Shown here: piece by piece, positions 48,465-61,492 of the stretch
Layout of the letters: the number at the start of each line of letters is the position of its first letter
Numbering within the stretch: position 1 is the stretch's first letter
Source: Vitis vinifera
Lineage: Eukaryota > Streptophyta > Magnoliopsida > Vitales > Vitaceae
DNA length: 64,000 bases
Assembly (NCBI RefSeq): GCF_030704535.1
Contig: NC_081818.1
Coordinates: 23,414,001 to 23,478,000, forward strand
Reading direction: 5' to 3'
Made by a program: the position numbers and the translations under genes
The notes under the pieces: model-generated
Told to the model about the DNA's origin: nothing
What the model saw: only the letters and a program-made list of their open reading frames with translations
The model's database searches: none

Positions 48465-51400
48465 TAAAAAAATAAATAAAATCTAGCAGGCTAGTAAGGA
48501 CTTTGCACAATCTACCATGATTTTAGATTTCGCACAGTTAAGATTATGAACTTCTGGTGCAACATGTATTTTCTTCAGCAATTAGGCTCTCCATTTGTTC
48601 ATTCATTCAATATAATTTTTCCACTGAAAAGCATGGTGCCGTTTCTCTTTAGTGATGCCACTGTATGGTTATCTTGGGCAGGGTCGTAGGGAATGGCACT
48701 GACCTTGAGAAAGAATCTCCTAGCCAGGGGACAATAGTTGCAGTTCAAGCTACTGGAGCAATTATTGCAGGTGTTACAGCATCCTGCATCACAACTCCAA
48801 TGGACACAATTAAAACTCGCTTACAGGTACAGTTAAATCTAGTTGGATCAAATTTTCTGGATTATCTTATCTTTTCCCTTTTTTTTCAGTTTTCTTTTAC
48901 CAAGATGGATCCGAAATTAACCCTCAATTCTGTTTAACAAGTTTTTTTGTATTGCAATTTTTGTTCTACTATAAAAATGAATTCTAAAGCTTTATCATTC
49001 ATGAAGGTTTTATTCCTGTATTTCAATATAAGTGAACTTCAGTTTTTAATTTAATGATGGTTAGTATCAGCAAATGAAGGAGTTTTGCATCCAAAGTCTC
49101 CATAAATGCATGACTTATATATATGCTTTAATTTGTAGAATTTCAATATCCATGTTTCACAGTTATAAGTCATGTTCTCTTGAAAACGGGGAGTAAAAAT
49201 GGGTGAGAGAGAGCGAGAGAGAGAGAGGGGTCGCGGCAGTGATCGAGAGGAAGGAAAATGGCAAGACGACGATGGCGAGGGGGATGACGATAAAGTGGGG
49301 AATCGAAGGCGGCGAAGAGGGTTCGCAGTCGAATCCAAGATGTTTGTGCTGGATCTATTAGTGAGAAGAGGAAAACCCCAAATAGTTATAGAGGAAAGCA
49401 AAGGGGGAGTCTCGTCTTGGGTCAGAATGGGTTTGGTGAGCTTAGGGTTCCTAATGGAGGGCCTAAACCACTGCATAAGGGAGGAGAAGGAAGATCGGTG
49501 GGTGAAGGAGTGGAAAGAATAGGGGAGATCCTTCTCGCTGCTGCGAAGTGCAAATCAAGCGGGATGTTTTCTCAGGCTAGGGGTAACAGATTCGGAAAGA
49601 AAACAATACCGGATCTTTATCCCAAAAGGTAGAAAGGAAAAAATGGGATGGGCTGCAATGATGGAAAATCTACAGGTCCTACGCATGTCAATCGACAGAA
49701 AGAACCAAATGCAAGGTGAAAAGTTTAGGAAAAACATGGATCTGAAGAGATCTTTTGCGGAAGTGGTGAAGAAACCGACGTATAGAGGTATAAGCCCAGT
49801 TCAAGTGAAGGTAGGGAGGAAGGAAATACAAAGTAATTTGGAAAAATTGGAGTACTGTGTCGTCGGGAGTTGGAACCCTAGTTTTGGGGATGAAGAAGAT
49901 TTGGAAAAATGGGGGAGGTTTCTGGCGAGTTCTTGGGGTCTGAAAGGGAGCCTAGGGTTGGCAAAATTGGAAGAGAGTAGAGTTTTGTTGGAGTTTGAAC
50001 ACTTGGAAGAAGCTAAACGGGCCTCCCTCTCAGGTGAAAAAAGGATGGGAGCGATAAGGCTGGGGTTCGATAAATGGAGACCATGGGATGGATGCAGAGT
50101 GGAGAAGGAAGAAAGCAACGAGATGTGGGTCAGAATTTTTGGGCTACCAGTGCTACTGTGGAATCCGACTGTGTTGAGAAGGGTGGGGGAGGAATGTGGA
50201 GGCTTCATCGACATCGACTCGAAGACGAAGAAGCTGGAAGAGCTTCAATGGGCTCGGATCCTGGTTAGATCGACCGGAGGTAACAAGCCGAGTACGCTGG
50301 AGATTGAGATCGAGGAGGAAGTCCTCACGCTTGCACTCTGGTGGGAGTTCAGGCCGACAGTCAAGAAGCTAAGGGTTGCTAGCCACAGATGGGAGGAGGT
50401 CAGGGACGAGAGTAGCTCACGCGCCGGCTCGCGTGTGGAGATGGAATCGGTCGTTGATAGGACTGAGGCTCTGGTACCGTCAGAGGAGGGGACAGGGAGA
50501 CAGACGAGGGACAGGGGATGGGAGGGGACAGAGGATTGGGCCCAACAGTCAGGGCCCATGGGGCATAGGGGCTGTAAGTCGGATCTATCGGGCCTAAAAT
50601 TGAAGGGTGTGCTGAAAGAGGGGGTGGGGCTACAGGCTGGGCCATCCAAGACTTGGGCTGATGAAGGTTATATGAATGAAGCCACCCTAGTTAAGCCCCA
50701 GGCCCACTTCAAACGGCCCATGGGTTTATTAAATCCAGAAAACAGAATGGGCTGGAAGGCTAGTAACTTGGGCTGGGTTTCAAAAGGATATCAGGCCCAG
50801 GTGACAAGTGTAGGGGCAATAGAAAAGGGCCCAGATGGGCTGAATGCAGAGAGGGTCCAATTATTAATTGAGAGGACGTCCAGTCCTAGTGGTCCAGAAG
50901 CTAGCCAGCCCAAAAGATGGGCTCAGATTGGGAGTGGCCCAAAGGTTGTTTTGGAAGAGGTCAACTTAAATCAACCCACAGCCCGGAATAAAGGTAAAGA
51001 ATCCATGGAGAGAAGAAGGCTTTTGGATTGCAAAAGTGCCAGCAATGGGAGCTCTTTAGAGGGGGAACACCTAATCATATGGGAGTCAGAGGAAGCAAGA
51101 ACGTCAAGGGAGAAAGTCATACCTTCAGCAACAGATAAGGCGTTGGCAGAGGAGGCCATGAGGTATGATTCTGGTCTAAGGATAGAGAGGGAAAGGGGTT
51201 ACGGGTCTTCCCATCTCATCTTGTATTCTTTTGATCGGACTCCGGTGGGGGAGTCTTTCGATCATTCTGGGGTCTTGAAGGAAAGCAGTGATGGTGGGCC
51301 CGGAATGGATGATAAGGGATGCTGGGATATGGTCGAATTCAATAAGGACCCAAATTTGGCTAGGGGGGTGGAGTGGAACACAGAGAGGATAGAATTTCTA

Positions 51401-54400
51401 CAAGCCAGAGGAGAGAAAGAGGATAGATGGGAAGAAAGTAGCTTGGCCAAGTTCAGTCATTTTTTGGGCTTTTCCACAGAAGGGTTGGAGAAGGAAATTT
51501 TGAATTTCTTGGTCAAAATAAGGAAGAGACGGGAGAAAATTCATAGCAAAGTATTGATGGAGAAGTCAAAATTTGAGAGGGAATTGAAGAGACTGGAGTG
51601 CTCAGTTAATTATGAGAAAGGGGGTAAGCAAAGAAGCCTTCTACAGGGCAAAGGGGATCAGCTTGCAGTAGATACATGAAGCTGAAGCTATTAAGTTGGA
51701 ATGTGAGGGGGGCTAATGACAGGTCCAAGAGGAAAATCATCAAGACTTTTATAAGGAATCAAAAAGTGGATTTACTGTGTATTCAGGAGACAAAAATTCA
51801 GCCAATGTCGGAGGGGGTGGTGAGAAGTTTAGGCTCGGGTAGATTCTTAGATTGGAGGGCCTTGGATGCGGATGGGGCAGCGGGAGGTTTGTTGATTTGT
51901 TGGGATAAAAGATTGATGGAAGTTGTGGACTGGGAGGAAGGACAGTACTCACTGTCGTGTAGATTCAAGAATGTGGAGGATGGGACTGTTTGGGTGTTTA
52001 CGGGAGTCTATGGTCCTTTCACCAGAGAGGCAAGAGAGGGACTGTGGGAAGAGCTGGGGGCTGTAAGAGGAATCTGGGACGAGCCTTGGTGCCTAGGAGG
52101 TGACTTTAACAGCACCCTTTATCAAGGAGAAAGAAACCGCCAAGGAAGGATAACTTCGAATATGAGGAGGTTTGCTCATATCATTGATGATTTAGGGCTG
52201 GTAGACCTTCCCTTGCAAGGGGGAGAGTTTACTTGGAGTGGGGGCCTGAATAACCAGTCCTGGGCAAGGTTGGATAGGTTCTTGGTGTCTCCTAGATGGC
52301 TAGACAAATTCAGTGGGGTGATTCAAAGGAGGCTGCCCCGTCCTGTTTCGGACCATTTCCCTATTCTGCTAGAAGGAGGTGGGTTAAGGAGAGGTCCTTC
52401 TCCTTTCAGGTTCGAAAATATGTGGCTAAAGGTTGAGGGCTTTCTTGACCTTGTCCGGGGTTGGTGGAGGGAAATAGAGGTCAGGGGTACAGCTAGTTAC
52501 AGACTGGCAGCAAAGACGAAGGAGCTCAAACAGAAACTGAAAGTTTGGAACAGAGAGGTCTTTGGTAACCTGGAAGATAACAAAAGAGCAGCCTTGCAGC
52601 AAGTGGACCATTGGGATGGTGTGGAATGTGAAAGAAGCTCGTCCTTGGAAGAGACAGAATTAAAAAAGGAAGCAAAGGAAAGCTATAAAAAATGGGTTAT
52701 GTTGGAAGAAAGTCATTGGAGACAACTATCAAGGGAGGTGTGGCTTAAGGAAGGGGACAAGAATACGGGCTTTTTTCATCGAATGGCGAATGCCCACCGT
52801 AACAACAATATGTTGGATAGAGTAAAAATTGATGGGGTTTGGTTGGAAGAGAATCAGGAAGTAAGGGAGGGGATTGCAAATGCTTTTCATCAGAGGCTCT
52901 CAGAAGAAGTGGGGTGGAAGGCGGATATTGAGGGGATCCAATTAGACCGGATTAGTCACCAAGAAGCAGAGAGTCTGGTTCCATTCTCTGAAAATGAGAT
53001 CCATTCTGCTTTAATGGATATGAGTGGGGATAAAGCCCCTGGGCCGGATGGTTTTACTATGGCGTTTTGGCAAAGCTCTTGGGATTTCGTGAAAGAGGAG
53101 ATCTTGGAGATGTTTAAGGAGTTTCATGAGCAAGGATCCTTCCTCAAGAGCCTCAATAACACTTTCCTGGTTCTGATTCCTAAGAAAGGGGGAGCGGATG
53201 ACTTGGGTGATTTTAGACCCATTAGCCTCCTGGGGGGGCTATACAAATTGATGGCTAAAGTGTTAGCTAATAGACTCAAGAGAGTGCTAAACAAAGTGGT
53301 AGCCCCTACTCAGAATGCGTTTGTGATGGGGAGGCAAATCCTTGATGCTTCTCTTATTGCAAATGAGGTGATAGACTCATGGCAGAAAAGAAAAGAGAAA
53401 GGGCTCATATGCAAGTTGGATATTGAGAAAGCGTATGACAGCATTAATTGGAACTTCTTGCTGAAGACTCTACACAAAATGGGTTTTGGTCCTAGGTGGT
53501 TGGGGTGGATGTGGAGTTGTATTTCTACAGCCAAGTTCTCAGTTCTTGTTAATGGGGTCCCAACTGGCTTCTTCCCGAGTTCTAAAGGGCTTCGTCAAGG
53601 GGATCCATTGTCCCCTTACCTCTTCGTCTTGGGAATGGAAGTGCTAGATGCCCTAATTAGGAGGGCGGTTGTGGGGGGCTACCTTTCAGGTTGCAGTATC
53701 AAGGGTGATAGGAGGCACAATCTAAAAATTTCCCATCTTTTCTTTGCTGATGATACAATCGTGTTCTGTGAGGCTAACAAAGAGCACCTAACACACTTGG
53801 GTTGGATTCTCTTGTGGTTCGAAGCAGCATCAGGCCTAAGGATCAACTTGGACAAAAGTGAAATCATCCCAGTTGGTGTGGTGGAGGAGATTGAGGAGAT
53901 GGCAGTGGAATTAGGATGTAGGGTGGGATCTCTTCCTTCTCAGTATTTGGGATTGCCCTTAGGGGCTCCGCATAAAGCCTCCTCAGTTTGGGATGGGGTG
54001 GAAGAGAAAGTGAGAAGGAGACTATCACGGTGGAAACGTCAATATATTTCAAAAGGGGGGAGAATCACTCTTATAAGAAGCGTGTTGGCTAGCATGCCAA
54101 TCTATCACATGTCTTTGTTCCGAATGCCTAAGTCAGTGGCTAAGAGGTTAGATAAAGTTCAAAGAGATTTCTTATGGGGAGGGGGAAGTGAGGAAAAGAA
54201 AGCTCATCTCATCAAGTGGGAGGCGATCTGTGAGGATAAAAGCAAGGGAGGACTAGGCCTAAGGAAGCTGGTGTTCCTGAACAAAGCTCTGCTTGGTAAA
54301 TGGGTCTGGAGATTTGCTATTGATAGAGATGATCTATGGAAGCAAGTGATAGTAGCGAAATATGGGCAAGAGGGCCTTGGATGGAGAGCAAAGAAGGCTT

Positions 54401-57400
54401 ATGGAACTATCGGTGTGGGGGTTTGGAAGGAAATATGGAAGGAATTTGACTGGTGCTGGGATAACATGGGGTTCATAGTTGGGAAAGGAAACAAAATCAA
54501 CTTTTGGACTGATGTTTGGTGTGAGGATACAAGGCTGGCCCAAAGTTTCCCCCACCTATATGCTATGGCTTCGCATAGGAATGCGACTGTGGAGGAGATG
54601 TGGGATCAGAATTTTGGCCAAGGGGGGTGGAATCTAAGATTTTTGAGGGACTTTAATGATTGGGAGATGGAGATGATAGGGAACTTGTTGCATGTGTTGA
54701 GGGATTTCAAGCCTTCTATGGAGGAAGACTCAGTCCGTTGGAAGGGAGGAAGGAATGGTAAATTTAGGGTGAAAGAAGCCTATAGATTGGTGACCAGACC
54801 GAATGATATTGGTTTTCCTGCTAGATGCATTTGGGTGGATTCAGTTCCAACCAAGGTTGCATTCTACGCTTGGGAGGCTACTTGGGGGAGGGTGCTCACT
54901 CTTGATAGACTTCAGCAAAGAGGATGGCAGCTTCCTAACTGCTGTTTTCTATGTGGTTGTGAAGAAGAAACTGTAAATCACATTCTTATTCATTGTATAG
55001 TAGTCAGAGTTTTGTGGGATATTGTTCTTGGGTTATCAGGTGTGCAGTGGGTTTTTCCAGAAACTGTAAAGGAGGTTCTAACTAGTTGGAGGGGCCCTTT
55101 CGTGGGAAAGAAAAGGAAAAAGATATGGAAATCCATTCCGTTGTGTATTTTTTGGACGGTTTGGAAGGAAAGAAATAAGTTAGCTTTTAGGGGAGGAGAG
55201 CTTAATATCCAAAAGCTTAAGAATTCTTTTGTGTGTAGTTTGTGGAGTTGGACTAGATTGTATATTGGTAAGGAGCGTATGTCCCTTATAGGGTTCCTAG
55301 AATGGTTGGCGTCCAACTAAGGGATGGTGAGGCTCGTTGTTTTTTTGGCTTTTTGAGGGGTTTGTTGCTTTGTATACCCCCTGTATACTTGTAACTCTTT
55401 GCCCTTCATTAATATATCTTGTTTTACTTATCAAAAAAAGTCATGTTCTCTTGAAAACCAAGTAGCAAGCTATTAGTAAGGAGTTGGTGAGGTATGTGTG
55501 GTCGGAGAAATAGTATTAATGACGTGGGGTTAGGAGGGTGGTAGAGTGAGAGGGTGGATTGGAAGGAGAATTTCTTTGTGATATCTTCAAAATTTTGACG
55601 ATAACATCAGGTGGATTTTCATTGTGTTTATGGTTCTGATAAGGGTGGGGCTACATGGTTTCTGAAAAGAGCTGGGTAGGGTTTTGAGTCAAATGGGGTT
55701 GGCATTGGTGCTTGGGGTGGTATTCCAATGTGCTTTGATACCCTTGGGAGAACATCTTTACAGTTATGAGATCCTTTTCCTACTTTGTTAAAGATACAAT
55801 AAAATCTCAATAAATAAATATTCAATAAATTAATAGCCTTGTTTAAATAATAAAATCTTATGTCTCAATTCGAGCCGATGTACTAAATTAATAACCTCAC
55901 TAAATGCGTAAGATGATAGTTTATTTAAAGGACCTAAGGAAATACAAATTAATAATTGAAGAAGTATATAAAACACGATAAATTTATAAAAAAAAAACAA
56001 TGAACAAAAATTCATATAATAGTATTGAATAACTTTTTATAACTTCTATTTTTCTCACTTCAACTTTTTCTTGGAACCATCACATCCTTGAAACATTTTT
56101 ATTTTTTAGACTATTTGACATCACATCTCTTCCTTTTAGGAGTTTTTTCTATCTCCTAAAATTAATATTTATCTCTTATTTTTTAGTCTTTTAGACTTTT
56201 ATGTATTAACTTTTGACCACTTATATTGTTTTTGGATTTATGAGCAATATATGTGCGAGTATAATATAGTAGATACATGATACTCTTTCCAAATTAATAA
56301 ATATTCTTTTATCAATAAATCAATAACCCCACTAAGATAATAGTTTCACTTGGTCCCTAGAGCATTATTTTATTGGGGTTTTACTATTATCTTTTGGTGG
56401 ATCTTCCATTAAAGTCGGTATTTTACATTTGGTTTAACAGTAAAGAGATTTCTTTCCTTCCATGTCTCTAGAACATATCATGCTTCTGATCATTATTTGG
56501 CCCATTTGCCTTTTCTTTCAAATGCAAGAGATTTGAGAGTAGGAAGGAGTTCTTTCTTGTTTGAGAATGGTAAGGAGTTGAGTCGGTGATGCAGGAGATT
56601 CTTGATTTGAGGAGTTGCAAGGACTAAAAAAGGTGCGACATATTGTTAAACTACCAACTTTCCTAGAAGTTTTAAGCTATTAGGATTTAAATTATGAAGT
56701 TGAGTTGGGGATGAGGTGAGGACTTCAACCTTAGTTAATTAGACCTTTGGTACCATGTTGAGTAATCAACTTCTTTATAAGCTTAATCTATTAGGATTTG
56801 AGCCTACCATGTATGTTTTGCTCTAAATTTACACACTGGAGGGGGAAGTTTTTGTGGAGTTGGGGACATGGTGGTTGGATGGTTTCAACTTTGAAGCTTG
56901 TCTAATTTCATTTTGGCAAAGGTTTGAGGGCACCAAAGGTAGAATTGAACAAGTGGAAATTATGAGGTTTTGATAAGGGTTGAGGCATTGCGATGATTGA
57001 GAAGGGGAAAAGTGAAAAGATGAAATTAAGTTGGAGGAGAGATAGGGGGGTTTAAACTTGATTAATTAACATATGGAGTATTACAAAGGGGACATTGACA
57101 AAGCTTGGATTAGGAGTAGAGATCTTTTGGAGGCAAGATTTGATGATTCTTTGCTTGAAGCCTCAAGGAAAGGGACAGAAGAAAAAAAAAAAACTGAAGT
57201 TCTTTGTTAGGGTTGCTAACTTTCAGGATACTCTAATCATATCAATAAATTGTTATTAATGGAATCTAGGTACTATGGTGGAAGATATAGAATTGGGCAT
57301 TGTGCAATTCTATGAGAGGCTTTATTGAGAGGATTAGAGGTGGAGACGGGGCATAGATGAGGGTTAGGCTTTGAGGCAATTGAGAGAGGACTTTCTAATT

Positions 57401-60400
57401 GGTGGAGGCGTTACTAGTGTTGAGAGTTTGTAATGGTGATAAGGCATTGGGTTTGAGTTACTTTAACATGACCTTTTTTATGGTCATGGGGGTTGTGATG
57501 AAGATGTTTGTTGCTTTCTAGGAAGGGGGGTGGGGTTGTTCAAGAGAAATTTGAATATTAGTTTGAATACATTGGTTCCAAAGCTATGGGGAGTGGAAGA
57601 ACTACATTTAACCTATTAGTTCTGCTGGGACTATTTAGCTCTTTGCTATATTATAGTGTGTTACTTAGAGGAAGTAGTGGATAAGTTGGTCTGTAGCATT
57701 GAAAGACCTTGATAGGAGGAAGGAAAATTTTAAATGCAGCTCTTATGGGAAATGAATGTAAGAATTTCAAGATCGAAGAGTTGGGACCTTGTCATAGCAT
57801 AAAAGAGGATACTGAGATGCGCTCTGCCAATTGGAGCTTTCTTCTATCTCTTTTGGATCACATGAATTCATGGCATGAGGTAAAACTGGGTATTCGCTTG
57901 CATTTTGTGGTGAAAGATGCCTTGTTAAGGTTTTCCAATAGCCCTAGGTGCCGATGAAGATTGACCCTTCCCCATCTCCCTATCTCTCAGTAACTGATTG
58001 ATTTTTATGGTCGTCAAGGGAGTTAATGTTGTGATTTTGGATATCAACTTATATTTCCTCTTATTGCAATTTCAATTTCAGTGAGATACCTTGTTCTGGT
58101 TTTTGGTAGAACTAGGTGACTGAGGAAGGGTCCTGACACTGCAGAGGGAGGGTTACGGTTGAGTGATGACAAAAGGTGTTATCTTATCTTCATACTCCAG
58201 GGCTGCAGCAGTGTTCCCCATCCCATCTCCCTATCTGTTCTGAATTTTGATGTGTTCACTTGTGCAGATGGGTGTGGGAAGGAAGAAAGGAAACAGAGGA
58301 AGCTATTTAATGCTTATGGTACACAAATGGTACTGTAATTTTCACATTCACAATCATTCAATGTGGATGGTATTAGTAATTTTCTATGAGACTAATTAAT
58401 TGAAGCTGAGAAATCTAGTGTTATTCTTTATTTTGAGACTGCCACAACTATGGGTAAATCTTTAAAAGGCATTCTGATATCCTTGTCAGTCGGTTCTGCT
58501 CCCTACTACTAATTTGGGACTTCCATGGCAAGGCCAGGATAGTTCATAATTCTGGACTGGAGCATTTTGATAGGAGGTTTGCTAGAGGGAAGAGAAAGCT
58601 GTATTTACGAAAAGGTGGTCACTTGTCTTATCCAAAAGTGTCTTGGCATGCTTGCCAACCTATTGCATGTTTCTGTTCTTGATTCCATGCTCAGTGTTGG
58701 TGAGCTTTGGGTTTAAGGCATCTTGGATTGTCTGCCAATGCTTTGTCGGGAAAGTGACAATTTGGAAGATAGGTAAAATGGCTATTTGCCAGCATTTTAT
58801 GGTCCTCTCTTTTTCTGTCTCTAAAGTTTGATAGAGATCTGTTTTAAAGAGTCTAATGCAAACATTCTTTATTTAAAACATCACAAAGAGTCTAATGTGA
58901 GCATTCTTTATTTAAAACATCACAACATCTTGGCCACGCATTAAATTCAGATGATCTCCACAAGTTACTGCATTCAATCCCTTTTAAACTAGCATAGCAT
59001 AGCATGAATTTTCTAGAATCTAAAGAACAAGTAGGTTGAACCTTACAAAATTTGAGCCCAAGGATTGCTACACCATTTGAAGTACAGAGACTTGGTGTCT
59101 AAACCAGAGTCAACTTATCCAAATGAAAGATTTTTAATTATTCTTGGAAAATTAGTTGAAGAATGAGGAATTGGCATAACATAGTTTGAAAGTTTTGACT
59201 AATTTAATTATTGTTTTTTAGAATGCATATTTTAGGTTAGAAACTTACAGAATTAAGAAATTAAAAAAAAAAAGACAGATTTTCTGCTACAGAAGATGGC
59301 AGAAAGGCCCATTTGTTGATATTGGAAATTTTGAAAGGCCAACTTTACTGGAATTAAGTCTCTGGTGTTGCTATATCTCCTGCATCAGACCCTAAGCTTA
59401 GAAAATTTTTTCAATTGAGATTCACATTTATGTTCATAAGTAGCTTTTTAATTTGATTATGTTGTTTTGTTGGCCTGCCATTCTATGTTTGACCAAGTAA
59501 TGGTTTTTTTTTTTGGTTGATTTCTTTAACTAAGTTGTTTGTGCACTCATAGGTCTTGGAACATGAAGGTAGAAAAACAACCACAAAACAAGTTGTCAAA
59601 AGTTTGATTGCAGATGATGGTTGGAAAGGTTTATACAGAGGGCTGGGTCCAAGGCTTTTCAGCATGTCAGCATGGGGAACCTCAATGATTTTAGCATACG
59701 AATATCTGAGTAGGACTCTTTTCTTCTCTTTGGACTTTATTCCAGAATACCATTCATTATTGTTTTTTTTTTGATAGGTAAAGAAAATTCATTAAGAGCC
59801 AAAAGGCTAGAGAAAAGGTATACACGGAGTATACCAAAAACAAAGGGACAAAACAAGCCTGACCCTTTCTTGGTGCAGAATACCATTCATTATTGTGAAA
59901 AGAGAATGTAGTTTAGAGTAGCTTGTGGATTCAAATATTGTGCATTGCTAGATTGGGATGTTTGAATCCACAAGACTCTTCTCAGAGGCATGTATAGGCT
60001 GCTAAGTATTTTTCCATATTAGGCTTCTTCTTTCTTAACCCATTAGCTCATAAGTTGCATGTAAATAGCCCTGACTTGAGATTAGAAATCATCATGGTGG
60101 AACCTGTGACACCATCTATCATTATTAGTTGGTTAACTGTTGGAAATATTTATACACGTCTTTAGATAATGCCTTCTTTTATAACTCTATTGCTTTGTTC
60201 ATGCCCTTCTGCTTAGCTTTTGGTATTTTATGAGCTATATATCAATTTTTTATCTGGTGGTGTTATAATGATAAATTCTGTTGCCTCATGGTTTAGCTAG
60301 AGTAATTTGACATTTAGTTTGAGGCTATATCTCCAAATTTCTTATGTGGTACTTGAAGAAACAAAGAAAAGCCATATCTCTTTTATCGTTGTATGCTGGA

Positions 60401-61433
60401 TTCCTACCATTTGGTTTAAGTTAGAGATGGGTACTTGGGCTGTCATTTCCCAAGTATTTAATGTTTGCTTGGAACAATAAACATTGCTTGTGCTCAATAT
60501 TATGCAGTAGTTTTTTGTTTTTGTTTTTTATTTTTGTTGTTTTTTGGGTATTACTTTGTTGGTAGATGTTTTTGTGGCTTCAAATGCTGTGGAAAGCACA
60601 GTGGAATAATTTATTTTTCTTGATGCATCTATAAGCAACCCCTTATTAATCATTTTCCTATTAAAAGAAGCATATGAACATATTTTTGTATTTGCCTCAA
60701 CATTTGCATGGCTAAAGAATCCACTGTCATTAATCATCTGGGGATGTTTGTTGTGAAATTGAAGGTATGCATGCTGCGAACTGACATCTCCTGTTTTATA
60801 TCAAATTGAAACTTTTCAAAGATATTTAGGCCCTGTTTGGCAAATGTTTTTCGAAAACAATTTTGAAAAACAATTTTTAAGAACAATTTTTGAAATTTGT
60901 CCTTTGATATTTTGTAGAACAAATTTCTATTTAACTTGTTTTCTATGTTTTTAAATATGTTTTAAAGATAACTTTTATATGTAGTGCTTTAATTTTAATC
61001 ATTCTCCATATTTGTATAATTATTTTTTAAATAGCCATCGGAAAACAAGTGAAAGCAAGTAAAAGATGTTATATGAAAATAGCCTGTTTCCTGTTTTTGA
61101 GAGCAGAAAATTGTTTTATTAGTTGTCAAACATGTTTTTTTTATTTTTTATTCTCAAGAACAAAAAACTGTTTTTGAAAATAATTATCAAATAGACACTT
61201 AATATCGATAATAGAAAGCAACTCCTACTCTGCATTATCTTACCACACTCCTTTGCCCCTTCTTCCTGCATATCTACAAGCCACTCATGAACACATGATT
61301 ATTAGTGGTTTTTTTGTGTATGCGTGTACCTGAATTACCATTATATTGGAGACACGTACTTGAGTTGAGGGTTCCAGGTGACTGACCCAGTCAGATGATC
61401 ATGAGTGTTCATTTTGTTATCTTTTTCTCTCAC

Positions 61434-61492
<59 letters not shown>

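Larger units (their letters stand above)
49188..55437 (+). mobile_element. apparently full-length L1-type LINE in carrier intron 4
   Basis: About 6.25 kb between exact target-site duplications. It has a 455-bp GA-rich 5' region, ORF1 (49643-51679), ORF2 (51676-55320), and a 3' end with 'tgtatacccc' and 'ttacttatcaaaaaaa'. Both frames are open throughout. It lies on the same strand as the host gene. GC content is well above the surrounding intron. Its intact frames and unmarked duplication point to a recent insertion. Confidence 0.93.

Noticed and set aside
49051..49522. Open frames of 107 and 141 aa on both strands at the LINE 5' end
   Set aside because: They lie in the GA-rich 5' untranslated part of the LINE. 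ORF1 starts at 49643 and no LINE family protein matches these.
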